Below are positions 6,954-16,486 of a stretch of 64,000 nt of DNA, piece after piece. The notes beneath the pieces were generated by a model, which was not told the DNA's origin, searched no databases, and saw only the letters and a list, made by a program, of their open reading frames with translations. The stretch comes from JAGNLV01 sp964612145 (GTDB taxonomy: Bacteria; Zixibacteria; MSB-5A5; GN15; FEB-12): the NCBI GenBank assembly GCA_964612145.1, contig CAZTBP010000001.1, positions 1 through 64,000 of the forward strand. The letters are read 5' to 3'. Positions within the stretch are counted from its first letter, which is position 1, and every line of letters begins with the position of its first letter. The position numbers were made by a program, and so were the translations under genes.

Positions 6954-8186
6954 CTACGTATTCAGATATGCAATCGTAGTCAAAAGGGTGGCCGTGCTGA
7001 AACTGCTGTCATCGAAAAAGCCGCCAACGACGCGATAAACATCCAACGTGATTTGGGTGCCGATTACCAGATAGTTAAAGTATCCCGCCGCGGTTCCATC
7101 TGTTGACCGATAATGCAATGGAAATATCTGCCCGTCTGATGCACGTTTGACAGCACAGGATGCAAAAAACACCTCCCCTGCCAAGTCACTCAGGCCAAAA
7201 TGCTTACTGTCCACAGTATCCATATTCCAGCCAAGCTCATGTGGAATGAATCTTACCCGTGCTTCAAGCGATCCGTCTGCGGCTTGAATCATTCCGCCGC
7301 CCGCACAGTCAGCGGCCAGCTTTTCCTTGGTCACGGCATCGTCAGCCATATCGGCCGTTCCAACCGCTCCGGTGCCGAGCTTACCGGCTATGACAGCACC
7401 GGCGCCGATTTTCGCCGAGGTAACCGCACCAGACCCGATCTTAGGTTCGGTCACCGCACCATCAGCCAACTGCGTTGTAGCGATTCCACTATCGGCCACT
7501 TTCAGCGATCCATCCGTGTCTTGAGCAAGGGCAGTTCCCGCACAATCGGCATTGAGCTTTTCCTTTGTCACGGCATCATCGACAATGTCTTCGGTTTCAA
7601 CGTCGAAACTATACTCCTCGAGTACAACCGTCACATCACCGGCGCTGATGGTGCTGCCAGAGGTCTTCGTCACAGTTGCCAGTGTGACATATGTGTGCCC
7701 GGCAGGCGGCGATCCCGGCGCCGCACCCTGGGATATCTTGATAGTCTGCACCAGCCGGACGTCCCTGCATGTCTCCTCACCGATAGCCGGATTTACGATA
7801 TCCGCATCATCAGCCGCGGAGAATTCTTTCTCCTCTATGTCGATGTAGATATGGTCCGTCCGACTGCTCCCCCAGGTTGCAAACCCGCTCAGTGTTGTAT
7901 CTTCCTTGAGTTGCAACAACTCGGCAAGATCCGTCCCGAGGAAGAAGGCGGCGAAGCCGGCCTTGATCGTCACTTGAAGCGACGCGCCGGTACCGACTAC
8001 CTTGAAACCATCGCCAAAGCGACGACTGTCGTTACCGACCAGGCTGGCCAGCACCCTCCGACGCTGTGTCACCAGCACGTCGGCCAGCTCGTTAAAATCC
8101 GAATCCAGCAGAAACCGCCCCTGCTGGAGAATCTTCTTAATCACCTTTTTCGATTCATCGAAGCTGTCGCGTGTTATGTCGGCCAT
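6954..8186 (-). CDS. tail fibre protein
   Basis: 410 residues. The N-terminal 120 residues (TRDSFDESKKVIKKILQQGR onward) look like a baseplate-attachment domain that starts phage fibres encoded after gpI. Residues about 200-300 consist of short repeats of the form DDAVTKEKL / GSGAVTSAKIG / GTGAVGTADM, typical of trimeric fibre shafts. The C-terminal 110 residues should form the tip. Gene order gpJ, gpI, fibre matches P2-like phages. It probably determines adsorption, together with the exported fibre-like proteins upstream. Confidence 0.85.
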   Translation of the reverse strand: MADITRDSFDESKKVIKKILQQGRFLLDSDFNELADVLVTQRRRVLASLVGNDSRRFGDGFKVVGTGASLQVTIKAGFAAFFLGTDLAELLQLKEDTTLSGFATWGSSRTDHIYIDIEEKEFSAADDADIVNPAIGEETCRDVRLVQTIKISQGAAPGSPPAGHTYVTLATVTKTSGSTISAGDVTVVLEEYSFDVETEDIVDDAVTKEKLNADCAGTALAQDTDGSLKVADSGIATTQLADGAVTEPKIGSGAVTSAKIGAGAVIAGKLGTGAVGTADMADDAVTKEKLAADCAGGGMIQAADGSLEARVRFIPHELGWNMDTVDSKHFGLSDLAGEVFFASCAVKRASDGQIFPLHYRSTDGTAAGYFNYLVIGTQITLDVYRVVGGFFDDSSFSTATLLTTIAYLNT

Positions 8187-8197
8187 TATCTATACTC

Positions 8198-10012
8198 CTA
8201 GCTGAGATTGAGTTGCACCCCGGCAGGCAGATATCGCGGCAGGACCTTCTTCAGGTAGAGCCGCTTGTCGCTGTCATTGGCAGGCGCTGTCAACAGGCCG
8301 ATATCAACCGACCGCTGTGACCATGTATCAGAGAGCGTCCGAATCGTTTGGTGAGCCGGATTCGTCTGAACGACAACCGAATCGAACGCGACTGTGAAAT
8401 TCTTGTTTACGAACAACCCCTTCTTCCCGGGAGCCAGCCCCGGCGTGGCCCGTGTGAACTGGTAAACATAAGTCACGTCATTCAGGCAGACGGTGTAGGT
8501 GTCATTGGCGGCGTCGACGTGAATTCGGATCCGATGCTGGCCGGTTGACCAATTGTTCGCATCCGAAAAGCTAAACAAAGTCGCGCCATATCCAACCGCT
8601 CCGACCTCATCCGCCCACAAGATTCGATCCACGCCGGCAGCGTGCCGGAACTCGATTCGAGCATAATTGTCAGCATCGATATATTTCAGGTAGACAGCCA
8701 AAGCGGCATCGGCAGCGTAGCCGCTTTGGACTTCAAACGATATGTCGATAAAGTACGACGTCGCCGAGTCACTGAATGTTATGCCGTTGGTAGGGCTATT
8801 CGTGCCGTCACCGCTACCGACCAAACGACCGCTTTCTATCCGCCACCACGCATCCAGCGACAACGACTTATTCCACTTGGTGAGATTTCCGGCCGAAAAA
8901 TCGTCCCGGAAGCTATCTTCGGCAAACCGTGACCTGGCAGCCAGCCGATGAACGTTGGCGCGAAAGGGCACCCACTCAGCGAAATTTTCTCCCCAGGTGT
9001 AGCCATATCCGAGCAATCCCATTATCAAGTGAGGCGCCCACCGTGTTCCCTTATGGCGGTAGACCGTAACGGCATTGGCCAGCAGCTCCCGACGTTCCTT
9101 ACTCGAAGCATATGACGAGTGGGGCAACTCAAACCCGATATTCGACGCCAGCAGGTCCAGATAGCGATCCGGGCAGCGGTCCCACAGTGGCAGTCGGGCA
9201 AGTTGATCGGCCAGAACGCGCAGCCCGCGGTACTGCCGGGTCTGCGGTGTCAGGAACTCAAGCAGCTCCGGATTGTCGTGGTTAATCCGTGGCAGAAATC
9301 GCAGGAGAAACTCATCATCATCATCCGGCCAGATTTCAAGAAGGTTACCGGCAGCTCGCTCAACTAATAGTGCATCGGTTAAAGCTTCAGCCGTGATGCA
9401 GAGTTCGTCAATCAACCCTTTGTAAGATTCACCGATCTGCAGGTCGGTCGTCGGCGCGGTGACGGATCCGACGGCGCTGATATCAAACGGAGATGATGCA
9501 TCTTCGACACCATCGATATACAAACGCAATTCGCTGTTCGCCCGGTCGATCACGATCTGCCAGAGCTCCCACGCCGAATCCGTAATCGTGCTCGGATACG
9601 TTGGTGTTCCGTAGAAATATGCTGCCCCGCCGCCGTCATCAAGCATCACACATGGACGGAAGTTTGACCCGTCGGTCACTAAGCCGATACCCCAGCCACC
9701 ACCCGCATCAGCCTTGCGAACGATCCAGCGATTATTAGCCATGTCGGCTTTGTGCCAGGCCTCTATGGTAATGCTCTCCGAACCGATTTCGAAGTCGGAG
9801 GCCTCGGCGGCTGCGATCCTCACTCCAGCTCCGGTGCCCCGTAACTGGATCGCCGTCACGCCGTCTTCCGTGTGGCCGGCGGTATAACCGGTCAGTGTGC
9901 CCGCTACGAGACCGTTGGTGGCGAGTGAGTCATCAGACAGGGATTGCCTGAAACGCCAATGGCCGATCGCTCGCTCCGGCGTCGGCAAGGTGTATTCAAG
10001 CGTCCGCCTCAT
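8198..10012 (-). CDS. tail protein I with LamG-like domains
   Basis: 604 residues. The first 200 form a concanavalin/LamG-like jelly roll (GHWRF start, SITIEAWHKAD, LYIDG), followed by a P2 gpI-like core at about 215-340 (LLASNIGFELPHSSYASSKE and HKGTRWA). A second jelly-roll-like segment occupies about 370-560 and a short tail follows. gpI sits at the baseplate rim and carries fibres; the LamG parts may bind glycans. The gene overlaps baseplate gene J by 4 nt. P2 gpI is only about 180 residues, so this is a much enlarged version. Confidence 0.85.
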   Translation of the reverse strand: MRRTLEYTLPTPERAIGHWRFRQSLSDDSLATNGLVAGTLTGYTAGHTEDGVTAIQLRGTGAGVRIAAAEASDFEIGSESITIEAWHKADMANNRWIVRKADAGGGWGIGLVTDGSNFRPCVMLDDGGGAAYFYGTPTYPSTITDSAWELWQIVIDRANSELRLYIDGVEDASSPFDISAVGSVTAPTTDLQIGESYKGLIDELCITAEALTDALLVERAAGNLLEIWPDDDDEFLLRFLPRINHDNPELLEFLTPQTRQYRGLRVLADQLARLPLWDRCPDRYLDLLASNIGFELPHSSYASSKERRELLANAVTVYRHKGTRWAPHLIMGLLGYGYTWGENFAEWVPFRANVHRLAARSRFAEDSFRDDFSAGNLTKWNKSLSLDAWWRIESGRLVGSGDGTNSPTNGITFSDSATSYFIDISFEVQSGYAADAALAVYLKYIDADNYARIEFRHAAGVDRILWADEVGAVGYGATLFSFSDANNWSTGQHRIRIHVDAANDTYTVCLNDVTYVYQFTRATPGLAPGKKGLFVNKNFTVAFDSVVVQTNPAHQTIRTLSDTWSQRSVDIGLLTAPANDSDKRLYLKKVLPRYLPAGVQLNLS

Positions 10013-11538
10013 TTAGCCAGTTCCTCCTGATCGGCATCCGATTGGAAATAAGACTGACCGCCCTGAGGATCGTATGCGGTCAAAGTGAGGGTTCCGATAT
10101 TGGCGATTTCATCATCGGCGATCAGGATATCGGACGTCGGCGCAACGAGCGTAACGTGATCAACACCTTGGGTGCTGTCGATCATTGCGTAGATATCCGA
10201 CAGATGCAGGTCGCGGCCGAAGTCATGCGAGAACAATCCGGTTTGCGGGTCTTGGTAGACCGGTGAAAGGTAGGCCGACAGCCGGCGTCGTACTTCAGCG
10301 ATGACCGCACTGGGGCTGTAATTAGGGAGCGTGTGAATCGTCGCGGTCACATCGACATACACATAGATGGGATCAATCGTGTATACCGCAACACAGACCG
10401 GCTTGCGTATTTGGGCGTTGAGATAGGTTTGCAGCTCGGTTTTCAGATCCGCCGATGGAAGGCCGCCTGTAGCTGGAACGATCATGACATTGACACCGAA
10501 ACCGCCGTTTTCAATGGCCTTCGCCTGGGCAATCTGGCCATGTTTGGTCGACTGATACGATTCGCACAGGTACTCGATATCTCCCACGGTGACGCCGCGC
10601 CCCTGCGTCCTGATCGATGCCGGTGCGAATACTCGCGCATGATCGAGGGTCTCGCGATCCGTGCCGCCGTTAGCCGCCTTCGCGTTGTTGATAGACTCGA
10701 TGTACTGCACCGCGCTGACCAACTCGATAATCGTGCCAGCCCCGACGTTTCCAGCCGTGCCCCCACCGACCCGATAGGTTGCTCTGATGTTATTCGTCCC
10801 TCGAGGCGGAATCCGCCCGTTGGTGCCGTCGCCGAACTCGATCCAGAAATAGCCGTCGGCATCGACGGCAACTCGAAAATGCTTATCTGACCCCCCGCTG
10901 GACACGAAATTGTCTTTCCGCGTCCAGGCCTGCCAGGCGCCATCCTCAAACACCTCGACCATCTCTGACTGCCAGACGACAGGCCGCCTCGAGAGCCGAT
11001 ACCGTTGGTTGGTATCGCCGTTGGAGGATGCGATAATTTCATTGGCCACCGTCTTGCCATGCGTGCAGCTTATCGTGACAGTGCTCTCCCCCACTCCGAC
11101 TAAGCGATCGGCAGCGACTTCAAACGTCACGGCCGGTTTACTCGAGGTTTCGCGCGTGGCCACCTGCGTGCCTTCTGAAATCGTGAATTCCGGATGCCCG
11201 GCTTCGAGGGTGAAAGTCACATCAACCGAAGCCGGTGACCCCTCGGCCAATGTATAGGCAAGATATTCACAGATCCGTCTCACGCTTTCCCGATCGAGGG
11301 CAGTGGACAGAAAGCAGTTGTTCCTGAGCCGCTCCATATGATCGACCATGAATCGGGCCATGACCGCTTGCAGCCACAGCAGTTGAACGCCGAAGTCTGA
11401 TGGTGATTCGTCGGTCCAGTTCGGGCAGTTAGCTCGTTTCAGTTCAATCAGGTCAGAAAACAGGTCATCCATGGACCGATTGAGGTACGGGACTTTCTGG
11501 GCTGGGAATTTTCGCTGATCGCGGCGGAGAATAGACAT
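10009..11538 (-). CDS. baseplate J-like protein
   Basis: 509 residues, matching the baseplate wedge family of P2 gpJ / Mu gp47 / T4 gp6. Recognisable features are the N-terminal helical part (about 20-80), a central stretch with FRVAVDADGYFWIEFGDGTNG and AGNVGAGTI, and the family-typical YLCESYQSTKHGQIAQAKA. A C-terminal domain contains VYTIDPIYVYVDVTAT and EVRRRLSAYLSPV. It forms the wedge linking the gp25 ring to the tail fibres. It ends in a 4-nt overlap with gpI. Confidence 0.93.
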   Translation of the reverse strand: MSILRRDQRKFPAQKVPYLNRSMDDLFSDLIELKRANCPNWTDESPSDFGVQLLWLQAVMARFMVDHMERLRNNCFLSTALDRESVRRICEYLAYTLAEGSPASVDVTFTLEAGHPEFTISEGTQVATRETSSKPAVTFEVAADRLVGVGESTVTISCTHGKTVANEIIASSNGDTNQRYRLSRRPVVWQSEMVEVFEDGAWQAWTRKDNFVSSGGSDKHFRVAVDADGYFWIEFGDGTNGRIPPRGTNNIRATYRVGGGTAGNVGAGTIIELVSAVQYIESINNAKAANGGTDRETLDHARVFAPASIRTQGRGVTVGDIEYLCESYQSTKHGQIAQAKAIENGGFGVNVMIVPATGGLPSADLKTELQTYLNAQIRKPVCVAVYTIDPIYVYVDVTATIHTLPNYSPSAVIAEVRRRLSAYLSPVYQDPQTGLFSHDFGRDLHLSDIYAMIDSTQGVDHVTLVAPTSDILIADDEIANIGTLTLTAYDPQGGQSYFQSDADQEELAK

Positions 11539-11541
11539 CGA

Positions 11542-11763
11542 TTAGCCCCCTATGGAGAAGCCCATTTCCGAGGGCTGATTAAGACCTTTGAGCCTGTAGC
11601 AGACGGAAACGGTGACCGCTCCCAAATCGGCAGTGCCAAATAACTGACCGGGAATCGGTATCATACGTTCTTCCTGGTATGATTGTGTCGCCTCGGTGAC
11701 CCCCAGCCCGGCCTGGCGAACATCCTGAACTCCCGCTCCGCGACGGGGATATCTTCTCGGCAT
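11542..11763 (-). CDS. small protein before baseplate J
   Basis: 73 residues, unrecognised. It fits snugly between the large exported protein (one-base overlap) and gpJ (3-nt gap), which supports a real gene. The N-terminus is Arg-rich (MPRRYPRRGAG) and the rest is compatible with a small beta fold. It may be a baseplate accessory. No signal peptide, unlike its upstream neighbours. Confidence 0.6.
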   Translation of the reverse strand: MPRRYPRRGAGVQDVRQAGLGVTEATQSYQEERMIPIPGQLFGTADLGAVTVSVCYRLKGLNQPSEMGFSIGG

Positions 11764-13475
11764 TATTGCACCTTTGTCGTGACAACACTATCCGGGGATC
11801 CGCCCGGCTGTCCACCGGTATGATAGAAGACCATCCGACCGAGCAAATCACTTCCCGAATAGACAAAGACGGTGTCACTGTCGGTCTGATAGTGAGTGAT
11901 TGCCCGGGCCGATGAATGAAGCCCCAGCCACATGGCCAGCGTGTCAAGATTGGCCGGAGTGACGAAGCCGCTGGCCTTGAACACGTCCTCATTCGATCCA
12001 GACGTGAAGTAGCTGTAGACAGCAGCCGGGTCGTGCGTTGAGAGGCCGGTCACGTCGGCTTTGTACGCGTCGGCGTCGTTCTTGGTGGAGTCGGCTATGC
12101 GATTTGCCAGTAGAGCCTTCGCCGCATCGCTGATATAATTCAATAGTGAATCGCGCTGTGCTGTGCTCCAGGTCTCGGCTCCACCGGCGGCGGCCAACCG
12201 AAGAAAGTCAACGACGGTCGTGTCGTTGTCCAGGCCGGCATTGAACACAGACATATCCGGCAGAACCGAATCCAGCGCCGGGTCAAATGTCGACAGGCCG
12301 GAAATGTCGGCCTTGAAGTTGTCCTCACGGGCCTCGGTGATAAATGCCACAAACGTTGACTCAGCCACATTAGTAGGCTGCCCCGAAGATAATGAGACAC
12401 TGAATCCGAAAGAGGACAGAGTGCGAACGAGCGCTTTCACCCATATTTTGTCATCCATCGCAGCGTCAGTAAGTGCAGCGAGTACCGAGTCACGATCTCC
12501 TGTCGACCAGACCGATGATCCGGTTGCACCGGAATCTGCTCGCTGGGCGAGCTCTGCCCAGAAGGCCTCCAGAAAAGCATTGGCCCCCCGGTTTTTAATC
12601 GTGTCGGCGATTGACGCCATATCAGCATCGGCAATGGCCGCGGACGATCCCCCGCTTGAGACGGTGGCATCTATCGAGTCATTCCACTTCTTAATCATTA
12701 GACCAAATCCGGATGTGATCAGGCTGGTGTCATGTTCGAGCAGAGACGTGATAGCCGCCGTAGAAAGCGCGAAACCGGCTTTGTCCGTGAGGGCTCGGTT
12801 CGCATATTCCCAGAACTTCTGAATCAAATTACTCGCAGCGTTGGCTACCGATACGTCCACCATCACCGAGTCCGTAGTCGGGTTAAATAGCGACTGGTAT
12901 ACCGCGCTGACCGAATCATGCAGAGAGTCGCCGGTCGATTGATGCATTACCCAGTTGTCCAGGGTTTCGAGGCTGTCCAGGACGATCAGCATAGAATCGA
13001 ATGTCTGAAGAAGGAGATTGTACGTTGAATCCCCAGTTGACTGATGCATTACCCAGTTATCGAAATTATCCACCGAGTCGATCAGCATCCGGGTCACCGG
13101 GTTGTAGTAGTAATTGAACGGCTCAGCGCGCGGCGGGTCGCCTGATTTGATGTATCCGGTGATCCGCACGAGATTCTTATTCGTCAGGTTGACCGAGGTC
13201 TTCCAGAGATACAAACCCTCGCCCAGCGAATCTTCTGTCATCGTTCCGGTCGCCACTTGAGTAAACGTCCCCTCGGCGTTGAAAACCCAGAACCGCGCGG
13301 AGTCGCCGGAATCATCTGAGAACGTGATAGCGATCTCGTGGTCGACTGCCGCACGAACCGAAAAGGTCATCGTCAGCAATGCGCCGATTACCAGTAATGC
13401 GAAGACTCCCGGCATGAGCACATACGGATTGCGCACGACTCTGAGTATTTTCCTGCGTATCTTGCTCCAGTTCAT
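11763..13475 (-). CDS. exported/membrane-anchored fibre-like protein
   Basis: 570 residues. ATG at 13475 overlaps the upstream TGA (ATGA), so I prefer it over longer starts. Residues 1-17 are basic, then a transmembrane or signal segment follows at about 18-42 (VLMPGVFALLVIGALLTMTF). The remainder is Asp/Ser/Thr-rich and predicted extracellular, with an exact duplication of DNWVMHQSTGDS in its first third and many SVWSTGDRDS-type repeats. The last 60 residues look beta-rich. It is encoded inside the baseplate operon but has the topology of a type II membrane protein. No homologue recognised. Confidence 0.75.
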   Translation of the reverse strand: MNWSKIRRKILRVVRNPYVLMPGVFALLVIGALLTMTFSVRAAVDHEIAITFSDDSGDSARFWVFNAEGTFTQVATGTMTEDSLGEGLYLWKTSVNLTNKNLVRITGYIKSGDPPRAEPFNYYYNPVTRMLIDSVDNFDNWVMHQSTGDSTYNLLLQTFDSMLIVLDSLETLDNWVMHQSTGDSLHDSVSAVYQSLFNPTTDSVMVDVSVANAASNLIQKFWEYANRALTDKAGFALSTAAITSLLEHDTSLITSGFGLMIKKWNDSIDATVSSGGSSAAIADADMASIADTIKNRGANAFLEAFWAELAQRADSGATGSSVWSTGDRDSVLAALTDAAMDDKIWVKALVRTLSSFGFSVSLSSGQPTNVAESTFVAFITEAREDNFKADISGLSTFDPALDSVLPDMSVFNAGLDNDTTVVDFLRLAAAGGAETWSTAQRDSLLNYISDAAKALLANRIADSTKNDADAYKADVTGLSTHDPAAVYSYFTSGSNEDVFKASGFVTPANLDTLAMWLGLHSSARAITHYQTDSDTVFVYSGSDLLGRMVFYHTGGQPGGSPDSVVTTKVQ

Positions 13476-15400
13476 TCCGCTGCCTCCATTATGTATCGTG
13501 TCGCCGTACCGCCTCCAGACGGATCCGGCTGAAGGATGTATCTTTGGTTCTGTGCCTGCTCGCTGGCAGCCAATGTCACGGTCGTGTCCTTGTTGTTCCA
13601 TGCCAGCCCTGTTGTCCAACTGGTCGTGTCCGAACCGCTGTACGCAAATACCGAGTAGTCATTGTAAATCGTCGAGTCCGGGGTGTTAGTATAGTAGCCC
13701 TTCGGAAGTATGCCTGATGTCTGTCCGTTAGCATCGGTAGAGCCGAGGCTGGTTGTGTCGCCATTCGTGGCAACCGCCTTCACCGTCGCGCCTTCGACTG
13801 GATTTGACAAAGTGTCATTGACAGTGACGGTCATTGTATACTCAATCGTCACGTTACCGGTCGATAAAGAGGGGTGCCAGTCGATGTCTCCATCTGACGT
13901 GCCGTTGAGAAAGACGGCGTCGCGGATCGTTATTGAATCGGCATCGTAAGCTTCGTCGCCCACAAAGAAGGTCACATTGCCGTTTGAGTTGTAAAATGAA
14001 AACGTGTCCCCGACTAAGGTGAACCGTGAACCGCTGAAGATGTTATAGATATCGCCAAAGTTGCCAGGGATATCCGGCGTCTCAAAGTAATTGTTCTGAA
14101 CCACCCACGAGGCGGGAAACACTTCGCCCGCGTTACCAAGCTCGAAGCCGGTGACATATCCTGGCGGCACATACGATCCGAGGGAACACACGACGTGATT
14201 GTTCTCGACACGAACATAATGCGGGCCGTAGCTTGCGCTGTATCCGATGCCAATGCCTGCCCAACGTTCCCCAATGTCAGTCGTCGATGACAGTGTATCA
14301 ACCTTGCCGTAAATTTCATTACCAATAAACCACACGGAATCCACGTCGAGATTGTCGATGGCCCGCGCCCTGCCCCCCCTGGCCCAGCCTGTCGCGTTTT
14401 CCCCGGTCGGCCCTGAAACGATCCACATGTAATTATACTCGACCAGATTGCCTACCCCCTGTGGCTCCGCACCGTCAAGGACGACACCGCGAGTCCCGCG
14501 TTGTGGCCTGTCGGGTGGCGAATCACAGTAGTTGTGGCCGAAGTAGACCGGGCCGGAATTGTAGGTATGCAAATAGTAACCGTTCTCACATGATTGCCCG
14601 ACATTACACCCACCGGGCCAGCAGCCAAGTGTATCAGCGTCATGGTTAACGTTGGCGACGAATATGGAGCAGCCATAGATATAAGCACTGTTCGTGTTCC
14701 CCTGCACCGAAAATGCTCCATGAGGTGCCCGACGGACGGTCGAGTTGATGACATAATTTGAGTACGTAGAATTGACGGTCACAACCGGGTTGGACCCAAT
14801 TAGCCCGGCGTTATTCCCGTAGTATTGCCGATCATCGTAGCTGGTGCTCACGTTTTCAAATTCGCAGTTGTCGAATGACGACGAATCCCCACCACGTTCC
14901 AGCCAAAAACACTGGACATTGTGACCCCCAACCCGAAGAGTGCAGTTCTCCAAATGCAGTTGAGAATACTGAAACGCCATAAGCGCCCGGTGCTCCGATC
15001 CGCTTGTGCCAAGTGTGTCCAATTCATCATGTATAAGAGAGAGGTTCTTTATCCAGATGTGATCCGATGGATCGCTAAAAGACGGACCCCGCACCATAAT
15101 ACCAGTCGAGTATGTGCTGGACGACGACGAAGCCGTATCAAAAACTAATACTTTGCCCTTCCCGTCCACGAACACCGAATCGCTGACATTGATGTAAATG
15201 CCAAACACATTATGGGTCGTGTTGTCGGCGGCCCGAGCAATCGAAGAGGCCGAGTAGAGTGTGTCGGCCGCATCGGTGAAGTAAATGGAATCGTTCGCTG
15301 CTGCTGTGAACGGCAGGGAATCTTGCGTGATCGGCCTGGCATTCCACCCTCCCTGCACCGTCCCGGCCAACAGCAAAAGTGTTAAAAGGTACTTACTCAC
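13472..15400 (-). CDS. exported right-handed beta-helix protein, tailspike-like
   Basis: 642 residues. GTG at 15400 has GGAGG at ideal 5-nt spacing, while the in-frame ATG at 15412 lies on top of the GGAGG, so I chose GTG. A signal peptide (SKYLLTLLLLAGTVQG) is followed by about 450 residues of short repeating strands (IWIKNLSLIHDE, VENNHVVCS, FIGNEIYG), the pattern of pectate-lyase-like parallel beta-helices. A C-terminal Ig/carboxypeptidase-regulatory-like domain follows (YTMTVTVNDTLSNPVEGATV). Such helices often cleave or bind polysaccharide. A signal peptide on a phage tailspike is unexpected. Confidence 0.78.
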   Translation of the reverse strand: MSKYLLTLLLLAGTVQGGWNARPITQDSLPFTAAANDSIYFTDAADTLYSASSIARAADNTTHNVFGIYINVSDSVFVDGKGKVLVFDTASSSSSTYSTGIMVRGPSFSDPSDHIWIKNLSLIHDELDTLGTSGSEHRALMAFQYSQLHLENCTLRVGGHNVQCFWLERGGDSSSFDNCEFENVSTSYDDRQYYGNNAGLIGSNPVVTVNSTYSNYVINSTVRRAPHGAFSVQGNTNSAYIYGCSIFVANVNHDADTLGCWPGGCNVGQSCENGYYLHTYNSGPVYFGHNYCDSPPDRPQRGTRGVVLDGAEPQGVGNLVEYNYMWIVSGPTGENATGWARGGRARAIDNLDVDSVWFIGNEIYGKVDTLSSTTDIGERWAGIGIGYSASYGPHYVRVENNHVVCSLGSYVPPGYVTGFELGNAGEVFPASWVVQNNYFETPDIPGNFGDIYNIFSGSRFTLVGDTFSFYNSNGNVTFFVGDEAYDADSITIRDAVFLNGTSDGDIDWHPSLSTGNVTIEYTMTVTVNDTLSNPVEGATVKAVATNGDTTSLGSTDANGQTSGILPKGYYTNTPDSTIYNDYSVFAYSGSDTTSWTTGLAWNNKDTTVTLAASEQAQNQRYILQPDPSGGGTATRYIMEAAE

Positions 15401-15842
15401 CGCATCCTCCACGCCACAGTTCGCCTATCAGACAGGTCAGGTCAGAGATATTCACCAGCCCGTCACCATTCACGTCAGCCGTACAGCTCCCGTCACCACA
15501 CGAGCACCCGCCCCGGAACAGTTCGTCAATCAAGCAGGTCGCGTCGGACAGGTCGACCACGCCGTCACCGTTGACATCGCAGGGACAGCCCGACTGCACT
15601 ACGAACTCAGCCACCAGCGGCCACGAGAGGTTTCCGGCTTCGTCAATGGCTATGAGGTCAACCTGGTACTCGCCGAGCCAGAGATCGACCGCGAGTGTTT
15701 CCGGCTGTCCGGCTGGTTTTGGCGCCGGAGTCTCGATAGTGTCGCCGTTAATCATCATCACGTACTGGTAGGCCGTCCCGTGGTCGATACCGTCGTCGCC
15801 CGGAGCCAGCCAGAGGAATAAGAGTGAGATGAGGAGGATCAT
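15393..15842 (-). CDS. exported dockerin-like protein
   Basis: 149 residues. A short signal peptide (MILLISLLFLWLA) is followed by a fibronectin/Ig-like beta domain (about 25-85) and two calcium-loop repeats: DVNGDGVVDLSDATCLIDEL and, about 35 residues on, DVNGDGLVNISDLTCLIGEL, each flanked by Cys pairs. This is the dockerin type I pattern (DxNxDG plus helix). Dockerins bind cohesins on cell-surface scaffolds. The gene overlaps both neighbours by 4-8 nt and is thus part of the baseplate operon. I see no cohesin in the window. Confidence 0.8.
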   Translation of the reverse strand: MILLISLLFLWLAPGDDGIDHGTAYQYVMMINGDTIETPAPKPAGQPETLAVDLWLGEYQVDLIAIDEAGNLSWPLVAEFVVQSGCPCDVNGDGVVDLSDATCLIDELFRGGCSCGDGSCTADVNGDGLVNISDLTCLIGELWRGGCGE

Positions 15843-16486
15843 GGTTGTCGTAGCTCCTCGGATGTTTCGCCTTTTTCACGTATGAGCCACGGACCGTTGG
15901 GATCGCGAATAGGTGTCATTTCAAGCACCGTTCCACCGTCAGTGTGATACCAAGCGCGAATTGTGACCTTACGATTTTGTTGGTAGCTACCAGCCTCGAA
16001 CGTCGCGGGTGTTGCTGCCGTCTGGCTGACTGACCACTGAAACGCGCTGTCCGGTGGCGTGTTAGTAGTCTCCTCGTACAGAATCCGTTCCGCTGACGTT
16101 GCGCAATCGTCAACATGGAATTGGTAGGCGATCATGTACCGCGTACCTTCCTCGACTGCGGCCCCGGCCACAACAGGAGCGCCCTTCCAAACACCCGACC
16201 CGCTGGTGTTAGCCATAGTCACATAACCTGTGCTGTCAACCAACGCTGAATCATTGCGCGACCAAATGCCAAACCGAACGTCGCAAGCATCTGCGAACGT
16301 CAATCCGTAGAACACAATAGAATCCAGCGTCCCGGCACTGTCGGCAGCCCAAATCCCTCCATCAAATCTGCCATCGTTTTCCAGAGAATTGTCGTTGACA
16401 CTATCCGGTGTACCGATCCATAGGTCCGTCTGCGCCGACGCACTCGCGGCCAGCAAGCAAAGGACTATCAGTAAGTATCGCATCAT
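15839..16486 (-). CDS. exported beta-sandwich protein
   Basis: 215 residues from the tandem ATGATG overlapping the upstream stop. Signal peptide RYLLIVLCLLAASASAQ. The single beta-rich domain (TLDSIVFYGL, then GVWKGAPVVAGAAVEEGTRY) resembles the C-terminal domain of the 1188-residue protein encoded just upstream (IDSLRFILKDD, then DITVTPGQRYMVTMVS), suggesting a shared module copied between the two. Function unknown; probably a surface- or fibre-associated binding module. Confidence 0.7.
   Translation of the reverse strand: MMRYLLIVLCLLAASASAQTDLWIGTPDSVNDNSLENDGRFDGGIWAADSAGTLDSIVFYGLTFADACDVRFGIWSRNDSALVDSTGYVTMANTSGSGVWKGAPVVAGAAVEEGTRYMIAYQFHVDDCATSAERILYEETTNTPPDSAFQWSVSQTAATPATFEAGSYQQNRKVTIRAWYHTDGGTVLEMTPIRDPNGPWLIREKGETSEELRQP

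Noticed and set aside
7200..8201. 333-residue plus-strand open frame
   Set aside because: Antisense shadow of the tail fibre gene; its complement has clear fibre repeats and proper starts.
12163..12822. 219-residue plus-strand open frame
   Set aside because: Antisense to the membrane-anchored fibre-like gene, Ser/Ala-rich shadow.
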